Shown here: positions 1 through 12,358 of the stretch, piece by piece | How the letters are laid out: the number at the start of each line of letters is the position of its first letter | How positions within the stretch are numbered: position 1 is the stretch's first letter | Assembly (NCBI RefSeq): GCF_963576545.1 | Contig: NW_026870568.1 | Coordinates: 310,001-374,000, forward strand | DNA from: Limanda limanda | Lineage: Eukaryota; Chordata; Actinopteri; Pleuronectiformes; Pleuronectidae | Direction of reading: 5' to 3' | Length of the DNA stretch: 64,000 nt | The notes under the pieces: model-generated | The model's input: the letters and a program-made list of their open reading frames with translations, nothing else | What the model was told of the DNA's origin: nothing | Databases searched by the model: none | Position numbers and translations under genes: made by a program

Positions 1-37
1 CTCAAGGATGGTACCGATCGATGCGCGCAACCCCATT
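1..37 (+). repeat. Partial A monomer at left edge
   Basis: These bases are the last part of an A tail: the GGTACC and ATCGAT palindromes, GCGCGC, then the CAACCCC ending. The monomer begins outside the window, so the array extends to the left. Confidence 0.95.
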
Positions 38-534
38 TAGTGGGGGTAGAGCCTACTTGCAAGTCTCTCCGACCTTCACAAAAAAAGTTATTCAAGAATA
101 TCTCTTTCTCCTATGTGCTTTCATCCCTAACCCTAACCCTTCCGAAAGTCGGAGAAGCTCAAGGATGGTACCGATCGATGCGCGCTACCCCATTTAGTGG
201 GGGTAGAGCCTACTTGCAAGTCTCTCCGACCTTCACAAAAAAAGTTATTCAAGAATATCTCCTCAGATTTGGGGGAATTTCGTCGGTCGACCTCTTCCGA
301 AGGTCGTACAAGCTCGGGGATAGTACCAATCGATCCGCAGGACCCAAATTAGTCCAGATGCAACCACTTTCCAAGTCTCTCCGACCTTCACAAAAAAAGT
401 TATTCAAGAATATCTCTTTCTCCTATGTGCTTTCATCCCTAACCCTAACCCTAACCCTTCCGAAAGTCGGAGAAGCTCAAAGATGGTACCGATCGATGCG
501 CGCAACCCCATTTAGTGGGGGTAGAGCCTACTTG

Positions 535-578
535 CAAGTCTCTCCGACCTTCACAAAAAAAGTTATTCAAGAATATCT
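535..578 (+). repeat. Invariant 44 bp core shared by A and B monomers
   Basis: The same 44 bp occur in both monomer types and are almost unchanged across the window, while the flanks differ between A and B. In order they hold CTCTCCGACC, CAC followed by seven A, and the dyad TATTC-AA-GAATA (564-575). Rare variants include six A instead of seven (about 25.24 and 36.29 kb), CAT for CAC before the A-run (first near 29.08 kb) and TTATTGAAG for TTATTCAAG (first near 29.25 kb). Strong conservation against diverged flanks suggests either a protein-binding or nucleosome-positioning role, or preferred exchange within this segment. The sequence cannot separate these. Confidence 0.85.
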
Positions 579-599
579 CTTTCTCCTATGTGCTTTCAT

Positions 600-621
600 C
601 CCTAACCCTAACCCTAACCCT
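600..621 (-). repeat. Interstitial telomeric tract inside monomer A, representative
   Basis: The + strand reads (CCCTAA)3CCCT, so the - strand has four GGG runs separated by TTA. This is the minimal layout for a telomere-type intramolecular G-quadruplex. The tract sits at the same place in A monomers. Of the 268 complete A tails, 244 have full three-hexamer length and 24 have two hexamers. A few carry base changes, such as CCTGAA near 42.59, 49.61, 54.08, 56.32 and 59.19 kb. TRF- or Myb-type telomere proteins are known to bind TTAGGG duplex DNA; binding here is inference. Confidence 0.95.
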
Positions 622-665
622 TCCGAAAGTCGGAGAAGCTCAAGGATGGTACCGATCGATGCGCG

Positions 666-687
666 CTACCCCATTTAGTGGGGGTAG
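666..687 (+). repeat. Inverted repeat at the A tail/head junction
   Basis: CTACCCC (666-672) and GGGGTAG (681-687) form a perfect 7 bp stem around an 8-base loop. It recurs wherever an A tail ending CTACCCC meets an A head. The CAACCCC and CTACCCA variants each weaken the stem by one pair. It may be a secondary-structure element, but it could be a chance feature fixed by amplification. Confidence 0.7.
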
Positions 688-697
688 AGCCTACTTG

Positions 698-852
698 CAA
701 GTCTCTCCGACCTTCACAAAAAAAGTTATTCAAGAATATCTCCTCAGATTTGGGGGAATTTCGTCGGTCGACCTCTTTCGAAGGTCGTACAAGCTCGGGG
801 ATAGTACCAATCGATCCGCAGGACCCAAATTAGTCCAGATGCAACCACTTTC
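698..852 (+). repeat. Representative monomer B (155 bp)
   Basis: The monomer has the same 44 bp core (698-741), then an 89 bp B tail (742-830) and a 22 bp B head (831-852). The first 33 bp of the B tail share no clear similarity with A. They hold a TTTGGGGG run and the GGTCGACC palindrome, and there is no telomeric hexamer. The remaining 56 bp align with A without gaps. B heads and B tails always occur together, and a B monomer is never followed directly by another B. This copy carries a C-to-T change just before the CGAAGG motif. Confidence 0.95.
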
Positions 853-1249
853 CAAGTCTCTCCGACCTTCACAAAAAAAGTTATTCAAGAATATCTCTTT
901 CTCCTATGTGCTTTCATCCCTAACCCTAACCCTAACCCTTCCGAAAGTCGGAGAAGCTCAAGGATGGTACCGATCGATGCGCGCAACCCCATTTAGTGGG
1001 GGTAGAGCCTACTTGCAAGTCTCTCCGACCTTCACAAAAAAAGTTATTCAAGAATATCTCTTTCTCCTATGTGCTTTCATCCCTAACCCTAACCCTAACC
1101 CTTCCGAAAGTCGGAGAAGCTCAAGGATGGTACCGATCGATGCGCGCTACCCAATTTAGTGGGGGTAGAGCCTACTTGCAAGTCTCTCCGACCTTCACAA
1201 AAAAAGTTATTCAAGAATATCTCCTCAGATTTGGGGGAATTTCGTCGGT

Positions 1250-1268
1250 CGACCTCTTCCGAAGGTCG
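1250..1268 (+). repeat. Inverted repeat in the B tail
   Basis: CGACCT (1250-1255) pairs with AGGTCG (1263-1268) around a 7-base loop, and the left arm overlaps the GGTCGACC palindrome. It is present in nearly every B monomer, because the substitutions in this region (for example TTCG for TCCG) mostly fall in the loop. No function is known. Confidence 0.65.
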
Positions 1269-4200
1269 TACAAGCTCGGGGATGGTACCAATCGATCCGC
1301 AGGACCCAAATTAGTCCAGATGCAACCACTTTCCAAGTCTCTCCGACCTTCACAAAAAAAGTTATTCAAGAATATCTCTTTCTCCTATGTGCTTTCATCC
1401 CTAACCCTAACCCTAACCCTTCCGAAAGTCGGAGAAGCTCAACGATGGTACCGATCGATGCGCGCAACCCCATTTAGTGGGGGTAGAGCCTACTTGCAAG
1501 TCTCTCCGACCTTCACAAAAAAAGTTATTCAAGAATATCTCTTTCTCCTATGTGCTTTCATCCCTAACCCTAACCCTAACCCTTCCGAAAGTCGGAGAAG
1601 CTCAAGGATGGTACCGATCGATGCGCGCTACCCAATTTAGTGGGGGTAGAGCCTACTTGCAAGTCTCTCCGACCTTCACAAAAAAAGTTATTCAAGAATA
1701 TCTCCTCAGATTTGGGGGAATTTCGTCGGTCGACCTCTTCCGAAGGTCGTACAAGCTCGGGGATGGTACCAATCGATCCGCAGGACCCAAATTAGTCCAG
1801 ATGCAACCACTTTCCAAGTCTCTCCGACCTTCACAAAAAAAGTTATTCAAGAATATCTCTTTCTCCTATGTGCTTTCATCCCTAACCCTAACCCTAACCC
1901 TTCCGAAAGTCGGAGAAGCTCAAGGATGGTACCGATCGATGCGCGCTACCCCATTTAGTGGGGGTAGAGCCTACTTGCAAGTCTCTCCGACCTTCACAAA
2001 AAAAGTTATTCAAGAATATCTCTTTCTCCTATGTGCTTTCATCCCTAACCCTAACCCTTCCGAAAGTCGGAGAAGCTCAAGGATGGTACCGATCGATGCG
2101 CGCTACCCCATTTAGTGGGGGTAGAGCCTACTTGCAAGTCTCTCCGACCTTCACAAAAAAAGTTATTCAAGAATATCTCTTTCTCCTATGTGCTTTCATC
2201 CCTAACCCTAACCCTAACCCTTCCGAAAGTCGGAGAAGCTCAAGGATGGTACCGATCGATGCGCGCTACCCCATTTAGTGGGGGTAGAGCCTACTTGCAA
2301 GTCTCTCCGACCTTCACAAAAAAAGTTATTCAAGAATATCTCCTCAGATTTGGGGGAATTTCGTCGGTCGACCTCTTCCGAAGGTCGTACAAGCTCGGGG
2401 ATAGTACCAATCGATCCGCAGGACCCAAATTAGTCCAGATGCAACCACTTTTCAAGTCTCTCCGACCTTCACAAAAAAAGTTATTCAAGAATATCTCTTT
2501 CTCCTATGTGCTTTCATCCCTAACCCTAACCCTAACCCTTCCGAAAGTCGGAGAAGCTCAAGGATGGTACCGATCGATGCGCGCAACCCCATTTAGTGGG
2601 GGTAGAGCCTACTTGCAAGTCTCTCCGACCTTCACAAAAAAAGTTATTCAAGAATATCTCTTTCTCCTATGTGCTTTCATCCCTAACCCTAACCCTAACC
2701 CTTCCGAAAGTCGGAGAAGCTCAAGGATGGTACCGATCGATGCGCGCTACCCCATTTAGTGGGGGTAGAGCCTACTTGCAAGTCTCTCCGACCTTCACAA
2801 AAAAAGTTATTCAAGAATATCTCCTCAGATTTGGGGGAATTTCGTCGGTCGACCTCTTCCGAAAGTCGTACAAGCTTGGGGATAGTACCAATCGATCCGC
2901 AGGACCCAAATTAGTCCAGATGCAACCACTTTCCAAGTCTCTCCGACCTTCACAAAAAAAGTTATTCAAGAATATCTCTTTCTCCTATGTGCTTTCATCC
3001 CTAACCCTAACCCTAACCCTTCCGAAAGTCGGAGAAGCTCAAGGATGGTACCGATCGATGCGCGCAACCCCATTTAGTGGGGGTAGAGCCTACTTGCAAG
3101 TCTCTCCGACCTTCACAAAAAAAGTTATTCAAGAATATCTCTTTCTCCTATGTGCTTTCATCCCTAACCCTAACCCTAACCCTTCCGAAAGTCGGAGAAG
3201 CTCAAGGATGGTACCGATCGATGCGCGCTACCCAATTTAGTGGGGGTAGAGCCTACTTGCAAGTCTCTCCGACCTTCACAAAAAAAGTTATTCAAGAATA
3301 TCTCCTCAGATTTGGGGGAATTTCGTCGGTCGACCTCTTCCGAAGGTCGTACAAGCTCGGGGATGGTACCAATCGATCCGCAGGACCCAAATTAGTCCAG
3401 ATGCAACCACTTTCCAAGTCTCTCCGACCTTCACAAAAAAAGTTATTCAAGAATATCTCTTTCTCCTATGTGCTTTCATCCCTAACCCTAACCCTAACCC
3501 TTCCGAAAGTCGGAGAAGCTCAAGGATGGTACCGATCGATGAGCGCTACCCCATTTAGTGGGGGTAGAGCCTACTTGCAAGTCTCTCCGACCTTCACAAA
3601 AAAAGTTATTCAAGAATATCTCTTTCTCCTATGTGCTTTCATCCCTAACCCTAACCCTTCCGAAAGTCGGAGAAGCTCAAGGATGGTACCGATCGATGCG
3701 CGCTACCCCATTTAGTGGGGGTAGAGCCTACTTGCAAGTCTCTCCGACCTTCACAAAAAAAGTTATTCAAGAATATCTCTTTCTCCTATGTGCTTTCATC
3801 CCTAACCCTAACCCTAACCCTTCCGAAAGTCGGAGAAGCTCAAGGATGGTACCGATCGATGCGCGCTACCCCATTTAGTGGGGGTAGAGCCTACTTGCAA
3901 GTCTCTCCGACCTTCACAAAAAAAGTTATTCAAGAATATCTCTTTCTCCTATGTGCTTTCATCCCTAACCCTAACCCTAACCCTTCCGAAAGTCGGAGAA
4001 GCTCAAGGATGGTACCGATCGATGTGCGCTACCCCATTTAGTGGGGGTAGAGCCTACTTGCAAGTCTCTCCGACCTTCACAAAAAAAGTTATTCAAGAAT
4101 ATCTCCTCAGATTTGGGGGAATTTCGTCGGTCGACCTCTTCCGAAGGTCGTACAAGCTCGGGGATGGTACCAATCGATCTGCAGGACCCAAATTAGTCCA

Positions 4201-4350
4201 GATGCAACCACTTTCCAAGTCTCTCCGACCTTCACAAAAAAAGTTATTCAAGAATATCTCTTTCTCCTATGTGCTTTCATCCCTAACCCTAACCCTTCCG
4301 AAAGTCGGAGAAGCTCAAGGATGGTACCGATCGATGCGCGCAACCCCATT

Positions 4351-7300
4351 TAGTGGGGGTAGAGCCTACTTGCAAGTCTCTCCGACCTTCACAAAAAAAG
4401 TTATTCAAGAATATCTCTTTCTCCTATGTGCTTTCATCCCTAACCCTAACCCTAACCCTTCCGAAAGTCGGAGAAGCTCAAGGATGGTACCGATCGATGC
4501 GCGCTACCCCATTTAGTGGGGGTAGAGCCTACTTGCAAGTCTCTCCGACCTTCACAAAAAAAGTTATTCAAGAATATCTCCTCAGATTTGGGGGAATTTC
4601 GTCGGTCGACCTCTTCCGAAGGTCGTACAAGCTCGGGGATAGTACCAATCGATCCGCAGGACCCAAATTAGTCCAGATGCAACCACTTTCCAAGTCTCTC
4701 CGACCTTCACAAAAAAAGTTATTCAAGAATATCTCTTTCTCCTATGTGCTTTCATCCCTAACCCTAACCCTAACCCTTCCGAAAGTCGGAGAAGCTCAAA
4801 GATGGTACCGATCGATGCGCGCAACCCCATTTAGTGGGGGTAGAGCCTACTTGCAAGTCTCTCCGACCTTCACAAAAAAAGTTATTCAAGAATATCTCTT
4901 TCTCCTATGTGCTTTCATCCCTAACCCTAACCCTAACCCTTCCGAAAGTCGGAGAAGCTCAAGGATGGTACCGATCGATGCGCGCTACCCCATTTAGTGG
5001 GGGTAGAGCCTACTTGCAAGTCTCTCCGACCTTCACAAAAAAAGTTATTCAAGAATATCTCCTCAGATTTGGGGGAATTTCGTCGGTCGACCTCTTTCGA
5101 AGGTCGTACAAGCTCGGGGATAGTACCAATCGATCCGCAGGACCCAAATTAGTCCAGATGCAACCACTTTCCAAGTCTCTCCGACCTTCACAAAAAAAGT
5201 TATTCAAGAATATCTCTTTCTCCTATGTGCTTTCATCCCTAACCCTAACCCTAACCCTTCCGAAAGTCGGAGAAGCTCAAGGATGGTACCGATCGATGCG
5301 CGCAACCCCATTTAGTGGGGGTAGAGCCTACTTGCAAGTCTCTCCGACCTTCACAAAAAAAGTTATTCAAGAATATCTCTTTCTCCTATGTGCTTTCATC
5401 CCTAACCCTAACCCTAACCCTTCCGAAAGTCGGAGAAGCTCAAGGATGGTACCGATCGATGCGCGCTACCCCATTTAGTTGGGGTAGAGCCTACTTGCAA
5501 GTCTCTCCGACCTTCACAAAAAAAGTTATTCAAGAATATCTCTTTCTCCTATGTGCTTTCATCCCTAACCCTAACCCTAACCCTTCCGAAAGTCGGAGAA
5601 GCTCAAGGATGGTACCGATCGATGCGCGCTACCCAATTTAGTGGGGGTAGAGCCTACTTGCAAGTCTCTCCGACCTTCACAAAAAAAGTTATTCAAGAAT
5701 ATCTCTTTCTCCTATGTGCTTTCATCCCTAACCCTAACCCTAACCCTTCCGAAAGTCGGAGAAGCTCAACGATGGTACCGATCGATGCGCGCAACCCCAT
5801 TTAGTGGGGGTAGAGCCTACTTGCAAGTCTCTCCGACCTTCACAAAAAAAGTTATTCAAGAATATCTCTTTCTCCTATGTGCTTTCATCCCTAACCCTAA
5901 CCCTAACCCTTCCGAAAGTCGGAGAAGCTCAAGGATGGTACCGATCGATGCGCGCTACCCAATTTAGTGGGGGTAGAGCCTACTTGCAAGTCTCTCCGAC
6001 CTTCACAAAAAAAGTTATTCAAGAATATCTCCTCAGATTTGGGGGAATTTCGTCGGTCGACCTCTTCCGAAGGTCGTACAAGCTCGGGGATGGTACCAAT
6101 CGATCCGCAGGACCCAAATTAGTCCAGATGCAACCACTTTCCAAGTCTCTCCGACCTTCACAAAAAAAGTTATTCAAGAATATCTCTTTCTCCTATGTGC
6201 TTTCATCCCTAACCCTAACCCTAACCCTTCCGAAAGTCGGAGAAGCTCAAGGATGGTACCGATCGATGCGCGCTACCCCATTTAGTGGGGGTAGAGCCTA
6301 CTTGCAAGTCTCTCCGACCTTCACAAAAAAAGTTATTCAAGAATATCTCTTTCTCCTATGTGCTTTCATCCCTAACCCTAACCCTTCCGAAAGTCGGAGA
6401 AGCTCAAGGATGGTACCGATCGATGCGCGCTACCCCATTTAGTGGGGGTAGAGCCTACTTGCAAGTCTCTCCGACCTTCACAAAAAAAGTTATTCAAGAA
6501 TATCTCTTTCTCCTATGTGCTTTCATCCCTAACCCTAACCCTAACCCTTCCGAAAGTCGGAGAAGCTCAAGGATGGTACCGATCGATGCGCGCTACCCCA
6601 TTTAGTGGGGGTAGAGCCTACTTGCAAGTCTCTCCGACCTTCACAAAAAAAGTTATTCAAGAATATCTCCTCAGATTTGGGGGAATTTCGTCGGTCGACC
6701 TCTTCCGAAGGTCGTACAAGCTCGGGGATAGTACCAATCGATCCGCAGGACCCAAATTAGTCCAGATGCAACCACTTTCCAAGTCTCTTCGACCTTCACA
6801 AAAAAAGTTATTCAAGAATATCTCTTTCTCCTATGTGCTTTCATCCCTAACCCTAACCCTAACCCTTCCGAAAGTCGGAGAAGCTCAAGGATGGTACCGA
6901 TCGATGCGCGCAACCCCATTTAGTGGGGGTAGAGCCTACTTGCAAGTCTCTCCGACCTTCACAAAAAAAGTTATTCAAGAATATCTCTTTCTCCTATGTG
7001 CTTTCATCCCTAACCCTAACCCTAACCCTTCCGAAAGTCGGAGAAGCTCAAGGATGGTACCGATCGATGCGCGCTACCCCATTTAGTGGGGGTAGAGCCT
7101 ACTTGCAAGTCTCTCCGACCTTCACAAAAAAAGTTATTCAAGAATATCTCCTCAGATTTGGGGGAATTTCGTCGGTCGACCTCTTCCGAAAGTCGTACAA
7201 GCTCGGGGATAGTACCAATCGATCCGCAGGACCCAAATTAGTCCAGATGCAACCACTTTCCAAGTCTCTCCGACCTTCACAAAAAAAGTTATTCAAGAAT

Positions 7301-8039
7301 ATCTCTTTCTCCTATGTGCTTTCATCCCTAACCCTAACCCTAACCCTTCCGAAAGTCGGAGAAGCTCAAGGATGGTACCGATCGATGCGCGCAACCCCAT
7401 TTAGTGGGGGTAGAGCCTACTTGCAAGTCTCTCCGACCTTCACAAAAAAAGTTATTCAAGAATATCTCTTTCTCCTATGTGCTTTCATCCCTAACCCTAA
7501 CCCTAACCCTTCCGAAAGTCGGAGAAGCTCAAGGATGGTACCGATCGATGCGCGCTACCCAATTTAGTGGGGGTAGAGCCTACTTGCAAGTCTCTCCGAC
7601 CTTCACAAAAAAAGTTATTCAAGAATATCTCCTCAGATTTGGGGGAATTTCGTCGGTCGACCTCTTCCGAAGGTCGTACAAGCTCGGGGATGGTACCAAT
7701 CGATCCGCAGGACCCAAATTAGTCCAGATGCAACCACTTTCCAAGTCTCTCCGACCTTCACAAAAAAAGTTATTCAAGAATATCTCTTTCTCCTATGTGC
7801 TTTCATCCCTAACCCTAACCCTAACCCTTCCGAAAGTCGGAGAAGCTCAAGGATGGTACCGATCGATGAGCGCTACCCCATTTAGTGGGGGTAGAGCCTA
7901 CTTGCAAGTCTCTCCGACCTTCACAAAAAAAGTTATTCAAGAATATCTCTTTCTCCTATGTGCTTTCATCCCTAACCCTAACCCTTCCGAAAGTCGGAGA
8001 AGCTCAAGGATAGTACCGATCGATGCGCGCTACCCCATT
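4351..8039 (+). repeat. Super-repeat, copy 2 (3689 bp, shortened)
   Basis: This copy lines up with copy 1 at an offset of 4313-4327 bp and with copy 3 at 3689-3681 bp. It differs in two ways. A 638 bp block, present at 3713-4350 and 11721-12358, is missing here. Also, at 5476-5638 an A monomer (163 bp) stands where the other copies have a B (155 bp). The shared markers AAAGTCG (about 7189) and GATGAGCGC (about 7865) confirm the alignment. A G-to-T change at 5480 turns the A head start into GTTGGGG. Confidence 0.88.
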
Positions 8040-11000
8040 TAGTGGGGGTAGAGCCTACTTGCAAGTCTCTCCGACCTTCACAAAAAAAGTTATTCAAGAA
8101 TATCTCTTTCTCCTATGTGCTTTCATCCCTAACCCTAACCCTAACCCTTCCGAAAGTCGGAGAAGCTCAAGGATGGTACCGATCGATGCGCGCTACCCCA
8201 TTTAGTGGGGGTAGAGCCTACTTGCAAGTCTCTCCGACCTTCACAAAAAAAGTTATTCAAGAATATCTCCTCAGATTTGGGGGAATTTCGTCGGTCGACC
8301 TCTTCCGAAGGTCGTACAAGCTCGGGGATAGTACCAATCGATCCGCAGGACCCAAATTAGTCCAGATGCAACCACTTTCCAAGTCTCTCCGACCTTCACA
8401 AAAAAAGTTATTCAAGAATATCTCTTTCTCCTATGTGCTTTCATCCCTAACCCTAACCCTAACCCTTCCGAAAGTCGGAGAAGCTCAAAGATGGTACCGA
8501 TCGATGCGCGCAACCCCATTTAGTGGGGGTAGAGCCTACTTGCAAGTCTCTCCGACCTTCACAAAAAAAGTTATTCAAGAATATCTCTTTCTCCTATGTG
8601 CTTTCATCCCTAACCCTAACCCTAACCCTTCCGAAAGTCGGAGAAGCTCAAGGATGGTACCGATCGATGCGCGCTACCCCATTTAGTGGGGGTAGAGCCT
8701 ACTTGCAAGTCTCTCCGACCTTCACAAAAAAAGTTATTCAAGAATATCTCCTCAGATTTGGGGGAATTTCGTCGGTCGACCTCTTTCGAAGGTCGTACAA
8801 GCTCGGGGATAGTACCAATCGATCCGCAGGACCCAAATTAGTCCAGATGCAACCACTTTCCAAGTCTCTCCGACCTTCACAAAAAAAGTTATTCAAGAAT
8901 ATCTCTTTCTCCTATGTGCTTTCATCCCTAACCCTAACCCTAACCCTTCCGAAAGTCGGAGAAGCTCAAGGATGGTACCGATCGATGCGCGCAACCCCAT
9001 TTAGTGGGGGTAGAGCCTACTTGCAAGTCTCTCCGACCTTCACAAAAAAAGTTATTCAAGAATATCTCTTTCTCCTATGTGCTTTCATCCCTAACCCTAA
9101 CCCTAACCCTTCCGAAAGTCGGAGAAGCTCAAGGATGGTACCGATCGATGCGCGCTACCCAATTTAGTGGGGGTAGAGCCTACTTGCAAGTCTCTCCGAC
9201 CTTCACAAAAAAAGTTATTCAAGAATATCTCCTCAGATTTGGGGGAATTTCGTCGGTCGACCTCTTCCGAAGGTCGTACAAGCTCGGGGATGGTACCAAT
9301 CGATCCGCAGGACCCAAATTAGTCCAGATGCAACCACTTTCCAAGTCTCTCCGACCTTCACAAAAAAAGTTATTCAAGAATATCTCTTTCTCCTATGTGC
9401 TTTCATCCCTAACCCTAACCCTAACCCTTCCGAAAGTCGGAGAAGCTCAACGATGGTACCGATCGATGCGCGCAACCCCATTTAGTGGGGGTAGAGCCTA
9501 CTTGCAAGTCTCTCCGACCTTCACAAAAAAAGTTATTCAAGAATATCTCTTTCTCCTATGTGCTTTCATCCCTAACCCTAACCCTAACCCTTCCGAAAGT
9601 CGGAGAAGCTCAAGGATGGTACCGATCGATGCGCGCTACCCAATTTAGTGGGGGTAGAGCCTACTTGCAAGTCTCTCCGACCTTCACAAAAAAAGTTATT
9701 CAAGAATATCTCCTCAGATTTGGGGGAATTTCGTCGGTCGACCTCTTCCGAAGGTCGTACAAGCTCGGGGATAGTACCAATCGATCCGCAGGACCCAAAT
9801 TAGTCCAGATGCAACCACTTTCCAAGTCTCTCCGACCTTCACAAAAAAAGTTATTCAAGAATATCTCTTTCTCCTATGTGCTTTCATCCCTAACCCTAAC
9901 CCTAACCCTTCCGAAAGTCGGAGAAGCTCAAGGATGGTACAGATCGATGCGCGCTACCCCATTTAGTGGGGGTAGAGCCTACTTGCAAGTCTCTCCGACC
10001 TTCACAAAAAAAGTTATTCAAGAATATCTCTTTCTCCTATGTGCTTTCATCCCTAACCCTAACCCTTCCGAAAGTCGGAGAAGCTCAAGGATGGTACCGA
10101 TCGATGCGCGCTACCCCATTTAGTGGGGGTAGAGCCTACTTGCAAGTCTCTCCGACCTTCACAAAAAAAGTTATTCAAGAATATCTCTTTCTCCTATGTG
10201 CTTTCATCCCTAACCCTAACCCTAACCCTTCCGAAAGTCGGAGAAGCTCAAGGATGGTACCGATCGATGCGCGCTACCCCATTTAGTGGGGGTAGAGCCT
10301 ACTTGCAAGTCTCTCCGACCTTCACAAAAAAAGTTATTCAAGAATATCTCCTCAGATTTGGGGGAATTTCGTCGGTCGACCTCTTCCGAAGGTCGTACAA
10401 GCTCGGGGATAGTACCAATCGATCCGCAGGACCCAAATTAGTCCAGATGCAACCACTTTCCAAGTCTCTCCGACCTTCACAAAAAAAGTTATTCAAGAAT
10501 ATCTCTTTCTCCTATGTGCTTTCATCCCTAACCCTAACCCTAACCCTTCCGAAAGTCGGAGAAGCTCAAGGATGGTACCGATCGATGCGCGCAACCCCAT
10601 TTAGTGGGGGTAGAGCCTACTTGCAAGTCTCTCCGACCTTCACAAAAAAAGTTATTCAAGAATATCTCTTTCTCCTATGTGCTTTCATCCCTAACCCTAA
10701 CCCTAACCCTTCCGAAAGTCGGAGAAGCTCAAGGATGGTACCGATCGATGCGCGCTACCCCATTTAGTGGGGGTAGAGCCTACTTGCAAGTCTCTCCGAC
10801 CTTCACAAAAAAAGTTATTCAAGAATATCTCCTCAGATTTGGGGGAATTTCGTCGGTCGACCTCTTCCGAAAGTCGTACAAGCTCGGGGATAGTACCAAT
10901 CGATCCGCAGGACCCAAATTAGTCCAGATGCAACCACTTTCCAAGTCTCTCCGACCTTCACAAAAAAAGTTATTCAAGAATATCTCTTTCTCCTATGTGC

Positions 11001-12358
11001 TTTCATCCCTAACCCTAACCCTAACCCTTCCGAAAGTCGGAGAAGCTCAAGGATGGTACCGATCGATGCGCGCAACCCCATTTAGTGGGGGTAGAGCCTA
11101 CTTGCAAGTCTCTCCGACCTTCACAAAAAAAGTTATTCAAGAATATCTCTTTCTCCTATGTGCTTTCATCCCTAACCCTAACCCTAACCCTTCCGAAAGT
11201 CGGAGAAGCTCAAGGATGGTACCGATCGATGCGCGCTACCCAATTTAGTGGGGGTAGAGCCTACTTGCAAGTCTCTCCGACCTTCACAAAAAAAGTTATT
11301 CAAGAATATCTCCTCAGATTTGGGGGAATTTCGTCGGTCGACCTCTTCCGAAGGTCGTACAAGCTCGGGGATGGTACCAATCGATCTGCAGGACCCAAAT
11401 TAGTCCAGATGCAACCACTTTCCAAGTCTCTCCGACCTTCACAAAAAAAGTTATTCAAGAATATCTCTTTCTCCTATGTGCTTTCATCCCTAACCCTAAC
11501 CCTAACCCTTCCGAAAGTCGGAGAAGCTCAAGGATGGTACCGATCGATGAGCGCTACCCCATTTAGTGGGGGTAGAGCCTACTTGCAAGTCTCTCCGACC
11601 TTCACAAAAAAAGTTATTCAAGAATATCTCTTTCTCCTATGTGCTTTCATCCCTAACCCTAACCCTTCCGAAAGTCGGAGAAGCTCAAGGATGGTACCGA
11701 TCGATGCGCGCTACCCCATTTAGTGGGGGTAGAGCCTACTTGCAAGTCTCTCCGACCTTCACAAAAAAAGTTATTCAAGAATATCTCTTTCTCCTATGTG
11801 CTTTCATCCCTAACCCTAACCCTAACCCTTCCGAAAGTCGGAGAAGCTCAAGGATGGTACCGATCGATGCGCGCTACCCCATTTAGTGGGGGTAGAGCCT
11901 ACTTGCAAGTCTCTCCGACCTTCACAAAAAAAGTTATTCAAGAATATCTCTTTCTCCTATGTGCTTTCATCCCTAACCCTAACCCTAACCCTTCCGAAAG
12001 TCGGAGAAGCTCAAGGATGGTACCGATCGATGTGCGCTACCCCATTTAGTGGGGGTAGAGCCTACTTGCAAGTCTCTCCGACCTTCACAAAAAAAGTTAT
12101 TCAAGAATATCTCCTCAGATTTGGGGGAATTTCGTCGGTCGACCTCTTCCGAAGGTCGTACAAGCTCGGGGATGGTACCAATCGATCTGCAGGACCCAAA
12201 TTAGTCCAGATGCAATCACTTTCCAAGTCTCTCCGACCTTCACAAAAAAAGTTATTCAAGAATATCTCTTTCTCCTATGTGCTTTCATCCCTAACCCTAA
12301 CCCTTCCGAAAGTCGGAGAAGCTCAAGGATGGTACCGATCGATGCGCGCAACCCCATT
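8040..12358 (+). repeat. Super-repeat, copy 3 (4319 bp)
   Basis: This copy matches copy 1 at an 8008 bp offset across nearly its whole length, including the AAAGTCG marker (about 10869), GATGAGCGC (about 11546), GATGTGCGC (about 12029) and the 638 bp block at 11721-12358. The only length difference from copy 1 is the first A: 163 bp here, 157 bp at 38. A private change (ACAGATCG) sits near 9939. Confidence 0.88.

Larger units (their letters stand above)
535..697 (+). repeat. Representative monomer A (163 bp)
   Basis: The monomer is phased from the shared core. It has a 44 bp core (535-578), a 97 bp A tail (579-675) and a 22 bp A head (676-697). The tail has a pyrimidine-rich start, then the telomeric tract (600-621), then a TCCGA-AAG-TCGGA short hairpin, then a row of palindromes (GGTACC, CGATCG, ATCGAT, GCGCGC). 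The last 56 bp of the tail align without gaps to the B tail at roughly 79% identity (44 of 56 by eye), so A and B share an ancestor. A consensus A monomer has seven CpG sites. About two thirds of all monomers are of this type. Confidence 0.95.
535..1015 (+). repeat. Representative A-B-A trimer unit (481 bp higher-order repeat)
   Basis: One 481 bp period contains A (535-697), B (698-852) and A (853-1015). This trimer dominates the first 26 kb. The two A positions differ: in the first 13 kb, A tails following a B mostly end CAACCCC and the others end CTACCCC or CTACCCA. Position-specific variants like this define a true higher-order repeat, as opposed to a random mix of monomers. Confidence 0.92.
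38..4350 (+). repeat. Super-repeat, copy 1 (4313 bp)
   Basis: The monomer order is four trimers (the first with a 157 bp A), a 157 bp A, three trimers, a 157 bp A, one extra A, and a trimer ending in a two-hexamer A. Marker changes recur in the later copies: AAAGTCG for AAGGTCG in the B near 2862, GATGAGCGC near 3538, and GATGTGCGC near 4021. The same order and markers return 8008 bp to the right. Boundaries are set at the TAG monomer start and could be shifted by any whole monomer. Confidence 0.88.

Noticed and set aside
564..575. Heat-shock-element-like dyad (TTC-AA-GAA) in the core
   Set aside because: Only two inverted pentamers are present, while functional elements usually have three or more. 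The match may be chance repeated by amplification.
1241..1262. CENP-B box-like sequence (TTCGTCGG in B tail, TTTCGAAAG variant in A tail)
   Set aside because: The known box needs TTCG, then an A at a fixed distance and CGGG. Neither site has the required A and CGGG.
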